Source of the DNA: Salinisphaera sp002433465
Lineage (GTDB): Bacteria > Pseudomonadota > Gammaproteobacteria > Nevskiales > Salinisphaeraceae
Length of the DNA: 64,000 nt
Direction of reading: 5' to 3'
NCBI RefSeq assembly: GCF_040361435.1
Contig: NZ_APNL01000017.1
Coordinates: 1 to 64,000, forward strand
The translations under genes and the position numbers were made by a program. Below, one piece after another: positions 1 through 8,065 of this stretch. Every line of letters starts with the position of its first letter. Position 1 is the stretch's first letter. The notes beneath the pieces were generated by a model. It saw nothing but the letters and a program-made list of their open reading frames with translations, was not told the origin of the DNA and did no database searches.

Positions 1-89
1 CCTAGGGCGTGCACTCGCGCGCCGACGACAGAACGCAGTACGCGGCGCCGCGCATGGGCTCGGCCGGCCAGCTCGGGTAATCGTCGCCG

Positions 90-1631
90 TTAGCCGCCGT
101 AGACAATGCCCGCGCCGGGCCCCAGCGGCAGGCCCAACGTCATCCAGACGATGAGCAGCAGCGTCCAGAACACCAGAAAAGCCAGCGAGAACGGCAGCAT
201 GATCGATATCAGCGAGCCGATGCGTATGTCTTCGTCGTAGCGCTGCGCATAGGCGATGATCAGCGCGAAGTAAGGCATCAGCGGCGTAATGATGTTGGTG
301 GAAGAGTCGGCGACGCGATAGGCCATCTGGGTGAGCTCGGGTGAATAGCCGAGCTGCATCATGATCGGCACGAACACCGGCGCGAGGATGGCCCACTTGG
401 CTGAGGCACTGCCGATGAACAGGTTCACGAAGCCCACGATCAGCACGAACAGAATCAGCAGCGGCGCCCCACCCAGGCTGATCGCCTGCAGCGCCTGCGC
501 TCCATAGACGGCCATGAACACGCCAAGATTGGATTCGGCGAACCAGGCCACGAACTGGCCGGCGGTGAACGCCAGGGCGATGAACATGCCCATGCTGGCC
601 ATGGTCTGCGACAGATTCTCGGCCACGTCGCGGTCGTTCTTGATCGCGCCGATCACGATGCCGTACACCAACCCCGGTACGAAAAACACGATCATCAGCA
701 CCACGGCCAGCGAGTCCATGAACGGCGAGCGCACGATGCCCCCGCCCTCGCCGCGCAGCGGCGCGCCGGGCGGCACGACCAGCAACGCGAGCAGCGCGAT
801 GGTGACGAGTAGCGCGATGCCCGCCCACTTCATGCCGCGCTTTTCCTCGGCGGTGATGGCCGTGCTGGGGCGGTCGTGCCCGCCCTGTTCGTCGTTGCGA
901 TAGTCGCCCAGCCGCGGCTCGACCACGAACTGGCTGACCAGCGTGCCGACAACGGCGAGGAAGAAGGTGGAAACGATGATGAAGTAGTAGTTCATCGCCA
1001 GATTCATCGCATCCGCATAGGTCGGGTCGATGGTGCCGGCTGCTTCGATGGTGAGCTGACCGAGGTTGACGTCCACCGCGGAGAGCAACAGGTTGGCGCT
1101 ATAGCCGGCCGAAACGCCGGCAAAGGCGGCCGCCAGCCCGGCGATGGGGTGGCGCCCGAGCGCGAGAAATATCATGGCACCGAGCGGCGGCAGCACCACA
1201 TAGCCGGCGTCGGCGGCGACGCTCGACAGGATGCCGGCGAAGACAAGACCGAAGGTGATGAGCGATTTCGGGATCGAGAGGATAAAACCACGCAGCAACA
1301 CGCTGATCAGGCCGGTGCGCTCGGCCATGCCGATACCGATCATGGTGGCCAGCACAACGCCCAGCGGCGCGAAGTTCATGAAGTTGTCGACCAGCGACCC
1401 GAAGATATAGCGGATACCTTCGCCGGAGAGCAGGTTCTCGATCGCCACCGGCGCGCCACCGCCCGGCGGCGCCACGGTCATGCCCAGCTGCGACAGCAGC
1501 GCCGAGACGATCGCCACAATCAACGCCAGCAAAGCGAACAACGGCACCGGATGCGGCAGACGGTTGCCCGTTCGCTCGATTCGGTCGAGCATCCGCTGGA
1601 GCAGATTGCTCGGTATTCCCCGCTCGTTCAT
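90..1631 (-). CDS. AbgT-family transporter (p-aminobenzoyl-glutamate type)
   Basis: A 513-aa inner-membrane protein with about twelve hydrophobic segments. The family signature near the C-terminus, YRVADSSTNIITPLMPYF, identifies the AbgT family, whose members import p-aminobenzoyl-glutamate or export sulfonamide-like antimetabolites. The ATG at 1631 is preceded by a GGGGGAT ribosome site, and the protein then begins MNERGIPS with a short cytoplasmic helix before the first membrane segment, as in the family; an in-frame start 24 codons upstream lacks such support. It is divergent from the antiporter gene at 1992. The family is confident; substrate and transport direction cannot be read from the sequence. 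Confidence 0.9.
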   Translation of the reverse strand: MNERGIPSNLLQRMLDRIERTGNRLPHPVPLFALLALIVAIVSALLSQLGMTVAPPGGGAPVAIENLLSGEGIRYIFGSLVDNFMNFAPLGVVLATMIGIGMAERTGLISVLLRGFILSIPKSLITFGLVFAGILSSVAADAGYVVLPPLGAMIFLALGRHPIAGLAAAFAGVSAGYSANLLLSAVDVNLGQLTIEAAGTIDPTYADAMNLAMNYYFIIVSTFFLAVVGTLVSQFVVEPRLGDYRNDEQGGHDRPSTAITAEEKRGMKWAGIALLVTIALLALLVVPPGAPLRGEGGGIVRSPFMDSLAVVLMIVFFVPGLVYGIVIGAIKNDRDVAENLSQTMASMGMFIALAFTAGQFVAWFAESNLGVFMAVYGAQALQAISLGGAPLLILFVLIVGFVNLFIGSASAKWAILAPVFVPIMMQLGYSPELTQMAYRVADSSTNIITPLMPYFALIIAYAQRYDEDIRIGSLISIMLPFSLAFLVFWTLLLIVWMTLGLPLGPGAGIVYGG

Positions 1632-1991
1632 CGTTTGATCCCCCGATGCGTTGACGATATCGCGCTGACAGCGCCGTGACTGTGGCAACCAAGGCAGCGG
1701 CACTGTTAGACATTACCCCGAGCGCCGGCCAGGCCCAAGCGCCTTCGCCGCTACGGCTCGTGGGTCGCTCGCGGTTCGCCGTGACGCCACGATCAACCAG
1801 AGCGAGCACAGCATCGGCGTGCGCGCAGGCGCTAATCAACTCTGAAAATCATCTATGTTTATATTCGATTGATAATTGCGCCATTACGGCAGCTCGCTGT
1901 TGTGGCGCTTTGAATCAACAGCTTGTGGCTCCTCTGGCATCATGAGCTTTGATCGATTTATCGCCCATGCCCAATCTGAGGAAGATACGTC
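1632..1991. other. Divergent intergenic region with an AT-rich core
   Basis: This 360-base spacer separates two divergent transporter genes and must carry both promoters. It is clearly AT-rich around 1843-1885 within GC-rich surroundings. I see no convincing -35/-10 pair and no strong inverted repeat. Short reading frames here show no recognisable protein. Confidence 0.5.
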
Positions 1992-2975
1992 ATGCTGATG
2001 GCCGCAGCCGCCGTCCTCGTCGGCCTTGCCGTACTGATCTGGAGTTCGGAACGCTTCATCGAAGGTGCGGTGGGTACGGCCCATCACCTGCGCCTGCCTT
2101 CGTTCATCATCGGCACCGTGATTGTGGGCGTTGGCACTTCGGCGCCGGAATTTCTGGTGTCGGGGCTTGCGGCCTGGCAGGGCCAGCCGGGGCTGGCCAT
2201 TGGCAACGCTTACGGTTCCAACATCGCCAATATCGGCCTGATTCTCGGCGTCGCCCTCTTGTTATCGCCCATGGCGGTTGGGGCGGGCATCGTACGCCGC
2301 GAAATGGCGCTACTAATCGTCGTCACCCTGATGTCGCGCTGGCTGATCGGCGACGGTTCGATCAGCCGCTTTGACGCTCTGCTGCTGGTGCTGCCCCTGA
2401 TCGGCTATATCGCCGTCGTCGCCTTTGAAGCCCGCCGCAACCCGGCGCACGCTACGTCCACGGCACCCACGCCTGACGATACGCCCAGCGACGTGCCGCC
2501 ATTCGGCCGCTCGCTGGTTTGGCTGGTCGTTGGTTTGGCGCTGCTTCTGGCCAGCTCGCGCCTGCTGGTATGGGGAGCAAGCACCATCGCGGGCGCGCTC
2601 GGCGTGAGCGATCTCGTCATCGGCCTGACCGTCGTGGCCGTCGGCACCTCGCTGCCCGAACTGGCCTCGTCGATCAGCGCGGTCCGTCGCCGCGCCTACG
2701 ATCTGGTGCTGGGCAACGTCGTCGGCTCCAACCTGTTCAACACGCTAGGCGTGGTCGGCGTGGCCGGGCTCATCACCCCCATCGACGTGGATCCGAGCGT
2801 GCTGAGTCGGGACTGGCCGATCATGCTGGGCCTGACGCTGTTGCTGCTGGTCTTTGCAATGCGCTTTGGCAGCCGCCCCGCCCATCTGAACCGTATCGAG
2901 GGCGGCGTGTTTCTACTCTCGTTCGTCGCCTACACGGCATGGCTTGTGTTCGGCGCATTCACTGCCGCCGCATGA
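1992..2975 (+). CDS. Calcium/sodium antiporter, CaCA family (YrbG-like)
   Basis: A 327-aa membrane protein with about ten hydrophobic helices. It shows the two internal repeats typical of CaCA exchangers: GVGTSAPEFLVS followed by GNAYGSNIANIGL in the first half, and AVGTSLPELASS followed by GNVVGSNLFNTLGV in the second. These alpha repeats hold the acidic ion-binding residues that exchange Ca2+ for Na+ (or H+) across the inner membrane. Length matches bacterial YrbG-type antiporters. The two halves are joined by a short polar linker around residues 150-170. It stands alone, divergent from the AbgT gene. Confidence 0.93.
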   Translation: MLMAAAAVLVGLAVLIWSSERFIEGAVGTAHHLRLPSFIIGTVIVGVGTSAPEFLVSGLAAWQGQPGLAIGNAYGSNIANIGLILGVALLLSPMAVGAGIVRREMALLIVVTLMSRWLIGDGSISRFDALLLVLPLIGYIAVVAFEARRNPAHATSTAPTPDDTPSDVPPFGRSLVWLVVGLALLLASSRLLVWGASTIAGALGVSDLVIGLTVVAVGTSLPELASSISAVRRRAYDLVLGNVVGSNLFNTLGVVGVAGLITPIDVDPSVLSRDWPIMLGLTLLLLVFAMRFGSRPAHLNRIEGGVFLLSFVAYTAWLVFGAFTAAA

Positions 2976-3073
2976 AGCCGGGTGCGAGGTAAAACCGCAG
3001 GGTGCTTGCCGCTTGTGGCCGCGCCACATACGCGCCACGCTTAGCAGGCCTTTTTGCAATCGCCCGGTATATC

Positions 3074-3514
3074 GTGAACTGCCCCTGCCAATCCGGCGTG
3101 CCTTATGACGAATGCTGCGCGCCCTACCACCGCGGAATGCCTGCCCCTACGCCGGAGGCGCTGATGCGCGCCCGGTATAGCGCCTATGCGCTGGGCGACG
3201 CGGCCTACGTCAAGACCAGCTGGCATCCCGACACGCGGCCGCAGACCCTGGATCTGGCCGCCGGCGATCGGTGGCTGGGCCTGAACGTGCTCAGCAGCGA
3301 TGCCCAGGGCGACACCGGACAGGTGCATTTCCGTGCCACCTGCCGGAACTTCGAGGGCTTCGCCGTGCTCGAAGAGCGCTCGCGCTTTTTACGCGAACAC
3401 GGCCAGTGGTTCTATCTCGACGGCGACCACGCGGTACATGTCCTCAAGCCCGGCCGCAACGACCCCTGCCCCTGCAACAGCGGCCGCAAGTTCAAGAAAT
3501 GCTGTGCTAACTGA
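3074..3514 (+). CDS. YchJ-family protein with SEC-C motifs
   Basis: This encodes a UPF0225/YchJ protein of about 146 aa. A Cys-rich start (CPCQSG...ECC) and a C-terminal SEC-C motif (GRNDPCPCNSGRKFKKCC) flank an NTF2-like domain with the family sequence LMRARYSAYALGDAAYV. SEC-C motifs bind zinc and also occur at the SecA C-terminus; the role of YchJ proteins is unknown. The start is uncertain. A GTG at 3074 places the Cys motif at the N-terminus as in relatives, while an in-frame GTG at 3002 would add 24 residues that look unrelated to the family. Neither has a strong ribosome site. Confidence 0.85.
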   Translation: MNCPCQSGVPYDECCAPYHRGMPAPTPEALMRARYSAYALGDAAYVKTSWHPDTRPQTLDLAAGDRWLGLNVLSSDAQGDTGQVHFRATCRNFEGFAVLEERSRFLREHGQWFYLDGDHAVHVLKPGRNDPCPCNSGRKFKKCCAN

Positions 3515-3538
3515 CTGCGGCGAGCGGCCGGCTGCCCC

Positions 3539-4462
3539 CTATTTGGCCTTCACCGAATACCCGTCGCGCGGAAAATGCACGTGTAGCAGGCCGAACTGGT
3601 CGGTGTCACGCGCAAGGACGACGCGATCCTCGGTCACCGCGGCCAGCATGCCCGTGACCGGGATCCGGCCGTAGTCCGAGGGCGCCACTTCTACGGTAGT
3701 ACCGATCGGTGCAGGCGTATCGGACACGCTTTCCGGCAACGGCCGGGGCTCGGCATCGCGGGCTGCGGCAAAGGCGCGTTCCTGGGTGATCTCTTCGCGC
3801 TGGCCGTGGCCGATTTCGCCCACGCGCTGGTACCAGGCCTCGACTTTTGGCCCGGCCTCGACCGGCCGACGATTGCAGGCGGCATAGAGCCAAAGCGGGT
3901 GGTAGGTGGCGAAATCCGCGACCGAAGGCGCATCGCCGCCGACCCAGGCGTGTTTTTCGAGCCGGTTTTCGAGATTGTCGAGGAGCGAGTTGAGCACGGC
4001 GCGGGCCTTGTCGCCCTTGGGCGCGCGTACTGTTCCACCTTTGACAAGGTCGATGCGGTCCTTGATGAACTTCACCGCGCCGATCGGCCCGAACATGCCC
4101 AGCATCGTGCCCAACAGGCGCGGCGTCGGCACGGCCCCGATGGCAGCGAAAAACGCCTTTTTCTGCGCCTGCTCCATCAGCGCGGCGGCCTCGGCATCGA
4201 CGTTCGCGGGGTCGAGCGCGGGGCAATTGAGCATCGTCGCGAGCTCCGGGCCGATGAGCGCGGTATCGCAGAAGATGTCTGCGCCCACCTGGGCCACGGG
4301 AATACGGCGATAGCCACCGGTGAGCGGGTCGAGACTCGGCCGCGGCGGCTGCACCGGTGACAGCATCGACGACCAGCTTGCGCCGGCCAAACCGAGCATC
4401 AGCCGGACCTTTTCGGCATAGGGCGAGCTGTCGTAGTGATGCAGGATCAGAAAATCATTCAT
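3539..4462 (-). CDS. Glutathione S-transferase-like protein with C-terminal extension
   Basis: A 307-aa protein. Residues 1-80 form a thioredoxin-like GST N-terminal domain (HHYDSSPYAEKVRLMLG, then RRIPVAQVGADIFCDT with the cis-Pro strand). Residues about 100-215 fit the helical GST C-terminal domain (WVGGDAPSVADFATYHPLW). About 80 further residues, rich in beta-type sequence, follow the GST core and are not part of it. Such proteins are cytosolic and may conjugate or reduce thiol adducts; the substrate is unknown. It reads toward the YchJ gene, tail to tail. The upstream region contains a perfect GNRA-capped hairpin at 4519-4540. Confidence 0.85.
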   Translation of the reverse strand: MNDFLILHHYDSSPYAEKVRLMLGLAGASWSSMLSPVQPPRPSLDPLTGGYRRIPVAQVGADIFCDTALIGPELATMLNCPALDPANVDAEAAALMEQAQKKAFFAAIGAVPTPRLLGTMLGMFGPIGAVKFIKDRIDLVKGGTVRAPKGDKARAVLNSLLDNLENRLEKHAWVGGDAPSVADFATYHPLWLYAACNRRPVEAGPKVEAWYQRVGEIGHGQREEITQERAFAAARDAEPRPLPESVSDTPAPIGTTVEVAPSDYGRIPVTGMLAAVTEDRVVLARDTDQFGLLHVHFPRDGYSVKAK

Positions 4463-4518
4463 GACGGGCGTTTCTCAGTAGTTGCAAAGCGCGCGGGATG
4501 GCAGTGACCGCTGTGGTG

Positions 4519-4540
4519 CCGAGTGCCGCGAGGCACTCGG
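4519..4540. repeat. Perfect 9-bp hairpin with GCGA tetraloop
   Basis: CCGAGTGCC at 4519-4527 and its exact complement GGCACTCGG at 4532-4540 enclose GCGA. It lies about 57 bases upstream of the GST-like gene and about 200 bases downstream of the YkgJ-like gene, both on the minus strand. No T-run follows on either strand, so it is a poor intrinsic terminator. A leader RNA structure or an attenuating site is possible. Confidence 0.6.
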
Positions 4541-4739
4541 AACGTTAACACGCCATCTATGGTGACGCCCGCGCGCCGCGAACACGAGCACGAACCCAAT
4601 CGGCATCGGCTCGCAGCAAGCAGAAATCCAACCTTCGACATGGATACCGGACGTTTTTCTTTACCTGCAGCCACAGCACAAGACAGCCGCTTGAACCGCC
4701 GATGGCAACGCGCTTTAAACCGATAGCCGGCTGTTGCGG

Positions 4740-5147
4740 CTAGGCTGCTACCGGTGCGTTTGGCGGCCGAAGGCCGGACTCGTTCGCGGCAACTGCCGGC
4801 TGCACGTACGCCCAATCACGCTCGGTAAGCGGCGCCAGCCCGTGCGCGCTACGGGCCCGGTCGCACTGCGGGCTCGGCTGGCCGAACTCCCAGCTCGCGG
4901 CGACGTCACGGCATACGCTGGGGCGCTGGTCATAAATCGTACAGCGGGCGTGCTGGCCGATATCCGCAGACAGCGCGACACAGCGCACCGGGCCATTGCG
5001 CGTTCCTTTCATTACCAGGCGATGAGGATCGAGCGTTTCCGTAAGCGCGGCCGGTACGCCGATGCCGTCGGACCGCTCCGTTTCAAGCCAGTGAAACGCC
5101 ACACGAAAATGCGCACAGCACGCGCCACAACTCAAACACGGATGCAT
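4740..5147 (-). CDS. YkgJ-family cysteine cluster protein
   Basis: A 135-aa protein beginning with a Cys cluster, CLSCGACCAHF, with later cysteines in RCVAL, RCTIYDQRPSVCR and SPQCDRAR. This is the pattern of the YkgJ/CxxCxxCC family, predicted to bind zinc or an Fe-S cluster; function is not established. The start at 5147 puts the cluster at residue 4 as in relatives; a longer in-frame reading upstream is Arg-rich and unlike the family. It lies in a run of minus-strand genes. Confidence 0.85.
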   Translation of the reverse strand: MHPCLSCGACCAHFRVAFHWLETERSDGIGVPAALTETLDPHRLVMKGTRNGPVRCVALSADIGQHARCTIYDQRPSVCRDVAASWEFGQPSPQCDRARSAHGLAPLTERDWAYVQPAVAANESGLRPPNAPVAA

Positions 5148-5362
5148 GATGATGGGTACCCGCGCTGCCCCGGCAGCGTCTCGATTGGCCGAATTATGAG
5201 CGACTTCCAGGCGCCGGTCGATAGGCCCGCGCCGTCGCTGGCCGCAAGACATGAAGAACTGGCAGCGGACCGGAGAGCACGGCGCCGACAGCGCTCGGCG
5301 TTGCACCCGATGTCGTGGGCAACGCCTGCCGGTCGGCCCCGGCCCGTGCATCCGGATTTGCC

Positions 5363-5566
5363 CTATTCGACTGCGCCCACCGCACGGCTCACTGCCGCGG
5401 CGTCGCTGTATTCAGCGTCGGGCAGCGCTTCGATCACGGTGCGCACCCCCAGGGTGGCCCCCTGTTGTTCTGCATGCTCGGCGAGCTGCTGCTTGCTGGC
5501 GGGATACGCCATCCCGCTCAGATAGGTCTGAATTTCTGCCGCGCTCGCGTGGTCGGGACGGGCCAT
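5363..5566 (-). CDS. DUF2795 small protein
   Basis: A 67-aa protein matching the DUF2795 pattern: a short helix, LSGMAYPASKQQLAEHAEQQG, then VIEALPDAEYSDAAAVSRAVG near the C-terminus. Family members are small, soluble and of unknown function. The ATG at 5566 has a GAGGAG ribosome site at good spacing. It precedes the YkgJ-like gene on the same strand with a 215-base gap and could share a transcript, though this is not shown. Confidence 0.8.
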   Translation of the reverse strand: MARPDHASAAEIQTYLSGMAYPASKQQLAEHAEQQGATLGVRTVIEALPDAEYSDAAAVSRAVGAVE

Positions 5567-5688
5567 GGGTCACTCCTCGGGAATAAAGCGACACCTTGCC
5601 AGCCATGACCGCGCCAGGGCCAGCCGTACCCGCCGTTCCGGCCGCCGAGGACCGTTTGCGCCTGGTCGGCGTCTCGCCGCGCCGCCGG

Positions 5689-6120
5689 TCACGGGCGGCC
5701 CAGCAGCATGCGCAGCGTATCGCCGTTGGCAACCAGGTCGCTCAGGTGATAACCGTCGAGCACCTCGAGGAACGCCTGCTGGGCCTCGGCGAGCGCGCGC
5801 TTGAGCGTGCAGGCCGGATCGATCGGACAAGTGGAACCCGGGCCGAAGCATTCGAGCAGACGCAGATTCTCGGTCTGGCGCACGAGCGCGCCGATATTGA
5901 TCGATTCGGCGGGCACGGCCAGTGCGATCCCACCGCCGCGCCCGCGAAAGCTATCCAGATAACCCAGCTGGACAAGCGTCTGGGCCACCTTGGCTAGGTG
6001 ATTGGCGGAAATGCCGTAGCGTGCGGCCGCATCCTGTACCCGCGCCGGCGATTCGTCCCGGCGTACGGCCACGAAGATGAGCAGACGCAGCGCGTAATCG
6101 GTATGCGTGGTGAGCTGCAT
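5689..6120 (-). CDS. nsrR: NsrR-type Rrf2 repressor (nitric-oxide sensing)
   Basis: A 143-aa Rrf2-family protein. The N-terminal winged helix begins MQLTTHTDYALRLLIF, with ISANHLAKVAQTL in the recognition region and a GRGGG wing. The three Fe-S ligands Cys91, Cys98 and Cys104 (CFGPGSTCPIDPAC) suit NsrR, which loses DNA binding when its cluster reacts with NO. It is divergent from the flavohemoglobin gene, the classic NsrR target. The 74-base spacer holds a promoter and an imperfect palindrome. The Cys91-Cys98 spacing is six residues, slightly longer than in E. coli NsrR as I recall it. Confidence 0.88.
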   Translation of the reverse strand: MQLTTHTDYALRLLIFVAVRRDESPARVQDAAARYGISANHLAKVAQTLVQLGYLDSFRGRGGGIALAVPAESINIGALVRQTENLRLLECFGPGSTCPIDPACTLKRALAEAQQAFLEVLDGYHLSDLVANGDTLRMLLGRP

Positions 6121-6124
6121 GTGC

Positions 6125-6169
6125 TTGACCCCAAATCGGTAAACTATATACTTATTTTAAAAGGTAACT
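6125..6169 (+). promoter_or_regulatory. hmp promoter with candidate NsrR operator
   Basis: TTGACC at 6125-6130 and TATACT at 6147-6152 are separated by 16 bases, a good sigma-70 match reading toward hmp. Overlapping the -10 and start region, 6150-6169 is an imperfect palindrome built on TTA..TTAA..TAA, resembling the AT-rich NsrR site type. Repressor binding there would block RNA polymerase. The promoter is read directly; the operator is inferred. Confidence 0.65.
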
Positions 6170-6194
6170 AAGATGCCACTTTAGGAGTGCAGCC

Positions 6195-7420
6195 ATGCTC
6201 AGCGAACAACAGACGGCAACGATCAAGGCGACGGCCCCGGCCCTGGAGACCTGCGGCGAGACGCTGGCGCGCGACATGTATGCCCGCATGTTCAAGAACA
6301 ACCCCGAAGTAAAACCCTACTTCAATCCCGCCCATCAACAGTCCGGGCGCCAACAGCGGGCCTTGGCGTCGGCGGTGTGTGCCTATGCGCAGTACGTCGA
6401 CAACCCGGCCGCGCTCGCGGATGCGGTGGAGCTGATCGCCAACAAGCACGTGTCGCTGGGCATTCTCCCCGAGCACTATCCGATCGTGGGCAAGAACCTG
6501 CTGGAAGTATCGAAGCCGTCATGGGCGATGCCGCCACGCCCGAAGTGCTCGATGCCTGGGCGGCCGCCTATGCCCAGCTGGCCGATATCTTCATCGCGCG
6601 CGAGCACGCGCTTTACGACGCGCAACAGCAGCGCTATGGCTGGACCGGTTTGAAGCCGTTCGTGGTGGCCCGGCGCGAGCCAGCTTCGGACAATATCCTG
6701 TCGCTTTATCTGGAGCCGGAAGACGGCGCACCGCTGGCGGCCCAGCGGCCCGGGCAGTATGTCGCCGTGCACAGCACGTTGCCCGATGGCACTACGGCAC
6801 TGCGAAACTACAGCCTGTCGAACGCGCCGGGTACGCCCTACTACCGCATTAGCGTCAAGCGCGAGGACGCTCCCAGCGACGCAGCGCCGGCCGGCGTGTT
6901 CTCGCACTATGCCCACGACCAACTCGCCGTGGGCGATCGCGTTCGGCTAAGCCCGCCCTGCGGGGAGTTCACCCTGGCGCCGGTCCCCCAGGACGGCCGC
7001 GCCCTGGTGTTGCTGGCGGGCGGCGTAGGCATCACGCCCCTTCTGTCGATGCTGCATGCCGCCCTTGCCGCGGCGCCGGATCGCCGGGTGGTTCTCGTTC
7101 AGGCCGTACGTAACGAAGGTCTGCGCCCGTTCGCGGCTGAACTGGCAACGCTGATCGAGGCCCACCCCAACTTCGAGCTGCACGTTCGTTACAGCGAGGA
7201 CGTACCCCAGACGGTACCCGCAGCGGCACAGGCGAGCCCGGGTTTCATCGACGACGCGCTAATGGATGCCGTGGTCGGCGATAGGCCCGCCGAATACTAC
7301 TTCTGCGGGCCGAACCCCATGCTGGCGCATGTATGCCGCATGCTCGACGCACGCGACGTTGGCCGCGAGCACATGCACTACGAGTTCTTCGGCCCGGCCG
7401 ATTCGCTGGCGGCCGCCTAA
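6195..7420 (+). pseudogene. hmp: Flavohemoglobin (nitric oxide dioxygenase) with one-base frameshift
   Basis: Restored, this encodes a 408-aa flavohemoglobin that oxidises NO to nitrate. Residues 1-140 are a globin with proximal His85 (NKHVSLGI) and Phe43. The second part is a ferredoxin-reductase-like FAD/NAD module (RNYSLSNAPG, GVGITPLLSMLH, YYFCGPNPM). The reading frame breaks at 6507/6508, after codon 104. Inserting one base there restores LLEAIEAVMGDAATPEV and joins both halves. As written, only a 152-aa globin fragment would be made. The ATG at 6195 has an AGGAG site. Either hmp is recently inactivated or this is a sequencing error; everything else looks intact. Confidence 0.88.
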
Positions 7421-7593
7421 CGGCAGCGCTGACGAGCGCTTCGCCTCGGATCGCGGTCGGCGCGTACGGGCGACGTACTCGACCAGAAGCCATTGATCCG
7501 CGGGTTATGCCGATGCGTGGAGTTGGCCGCGGTGGGCGATCGACTGCATCGGCGCCCTGGCCCTTGCTGGCGTCAGCGGTAAGGCAAGGTCCG

Positions 7594-7923
7594 CTAAGGG
7601 CGTGTCGAACCGCCTGACTGGGGCGCGTCGTCCGTATCCCGTGCCGTATCGTCCAGCCCGTGTGTGCGTTCGCTGCGGTCCTGCTGGTCGGCGTCGTTTT
7701 CCGGCGGGTTGGCGTAGTAGCCCGAGTCCTCGCGGGCGGGGTCCAGCTGGTTGCGATCAGCCGCGACACCATTATCCGGCGTCGGCGTCGGCGTCGTCGC
7801 GCCGGCGCCCTCGGCCATGACGGCCGGGGCATCGGCGGCTTGCGAAGCGGCGGTGTCGGCGGCATGCGCCGCGCCCACGGCCAGCGATGCGCCCAGGGCA
7901 AGTAGGGTTGTACGAGCGATCAT
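7594..7923 (-). CDS. Small secreted acidic protein, unknown
   Basis: A 109-aa protein beginning with a typical Sec signal peptide (MIARTTLLALGASLAVGAAHA, cleavage after AHA). The mature part is low-complexity, rich in Asp, Pro, Thr and Ala, with no recognised domain. The ATG at 7923 has a strong GGGAGG ribosome site; in-frame codons upstream run through a transcription terminator and are not used. Probably periplasmic. I do not recognise the family. Confidence 0.65.
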   Translation of the reverse strand: MIARTTLLALGASLAVGAAHAADTAASQAADAPAVMAEGAGATTPTPTPDNGVAADRNQLDPAREDSGYYANPPENDADQQDRSERTHGLDDTARDTDDAPQSGGSTRP

Positions 7924-7980
7924 GGACAGCCTCCCGGGGTAACAAGGAACGCGCGCACGCGTCGGGCCTGGGCCGCCCAT

Positions 7981-8016
7981 GAAAAAGGCGGTCACTGAAG
8001 ACAATGACCGCCTTTC
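7981..8016 (-). terminator. Intrinsic terminator after the baeRF-like gene
   Basis: AAAGGCGGTCA at 7984-7994 pairs exactly with TGACCGCCTTT at 8005-8015 around a 10-base loop. On the minus strand the stem ends in a T-run. It lies 50 bases past the stop of the gene ending at 8066. Confidence 0.85.
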
Positions 8017-8065
8017 GCTCAAGTTGCCAGCCCTGTCGGGCCAGCGGCTTCGACGGAAGCCACGT

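Noticed and set aside
1..89. Short frame ending TAA at 78-80
   Set aside because: Only about 24 codons are open and no family or ribosome site is visible.
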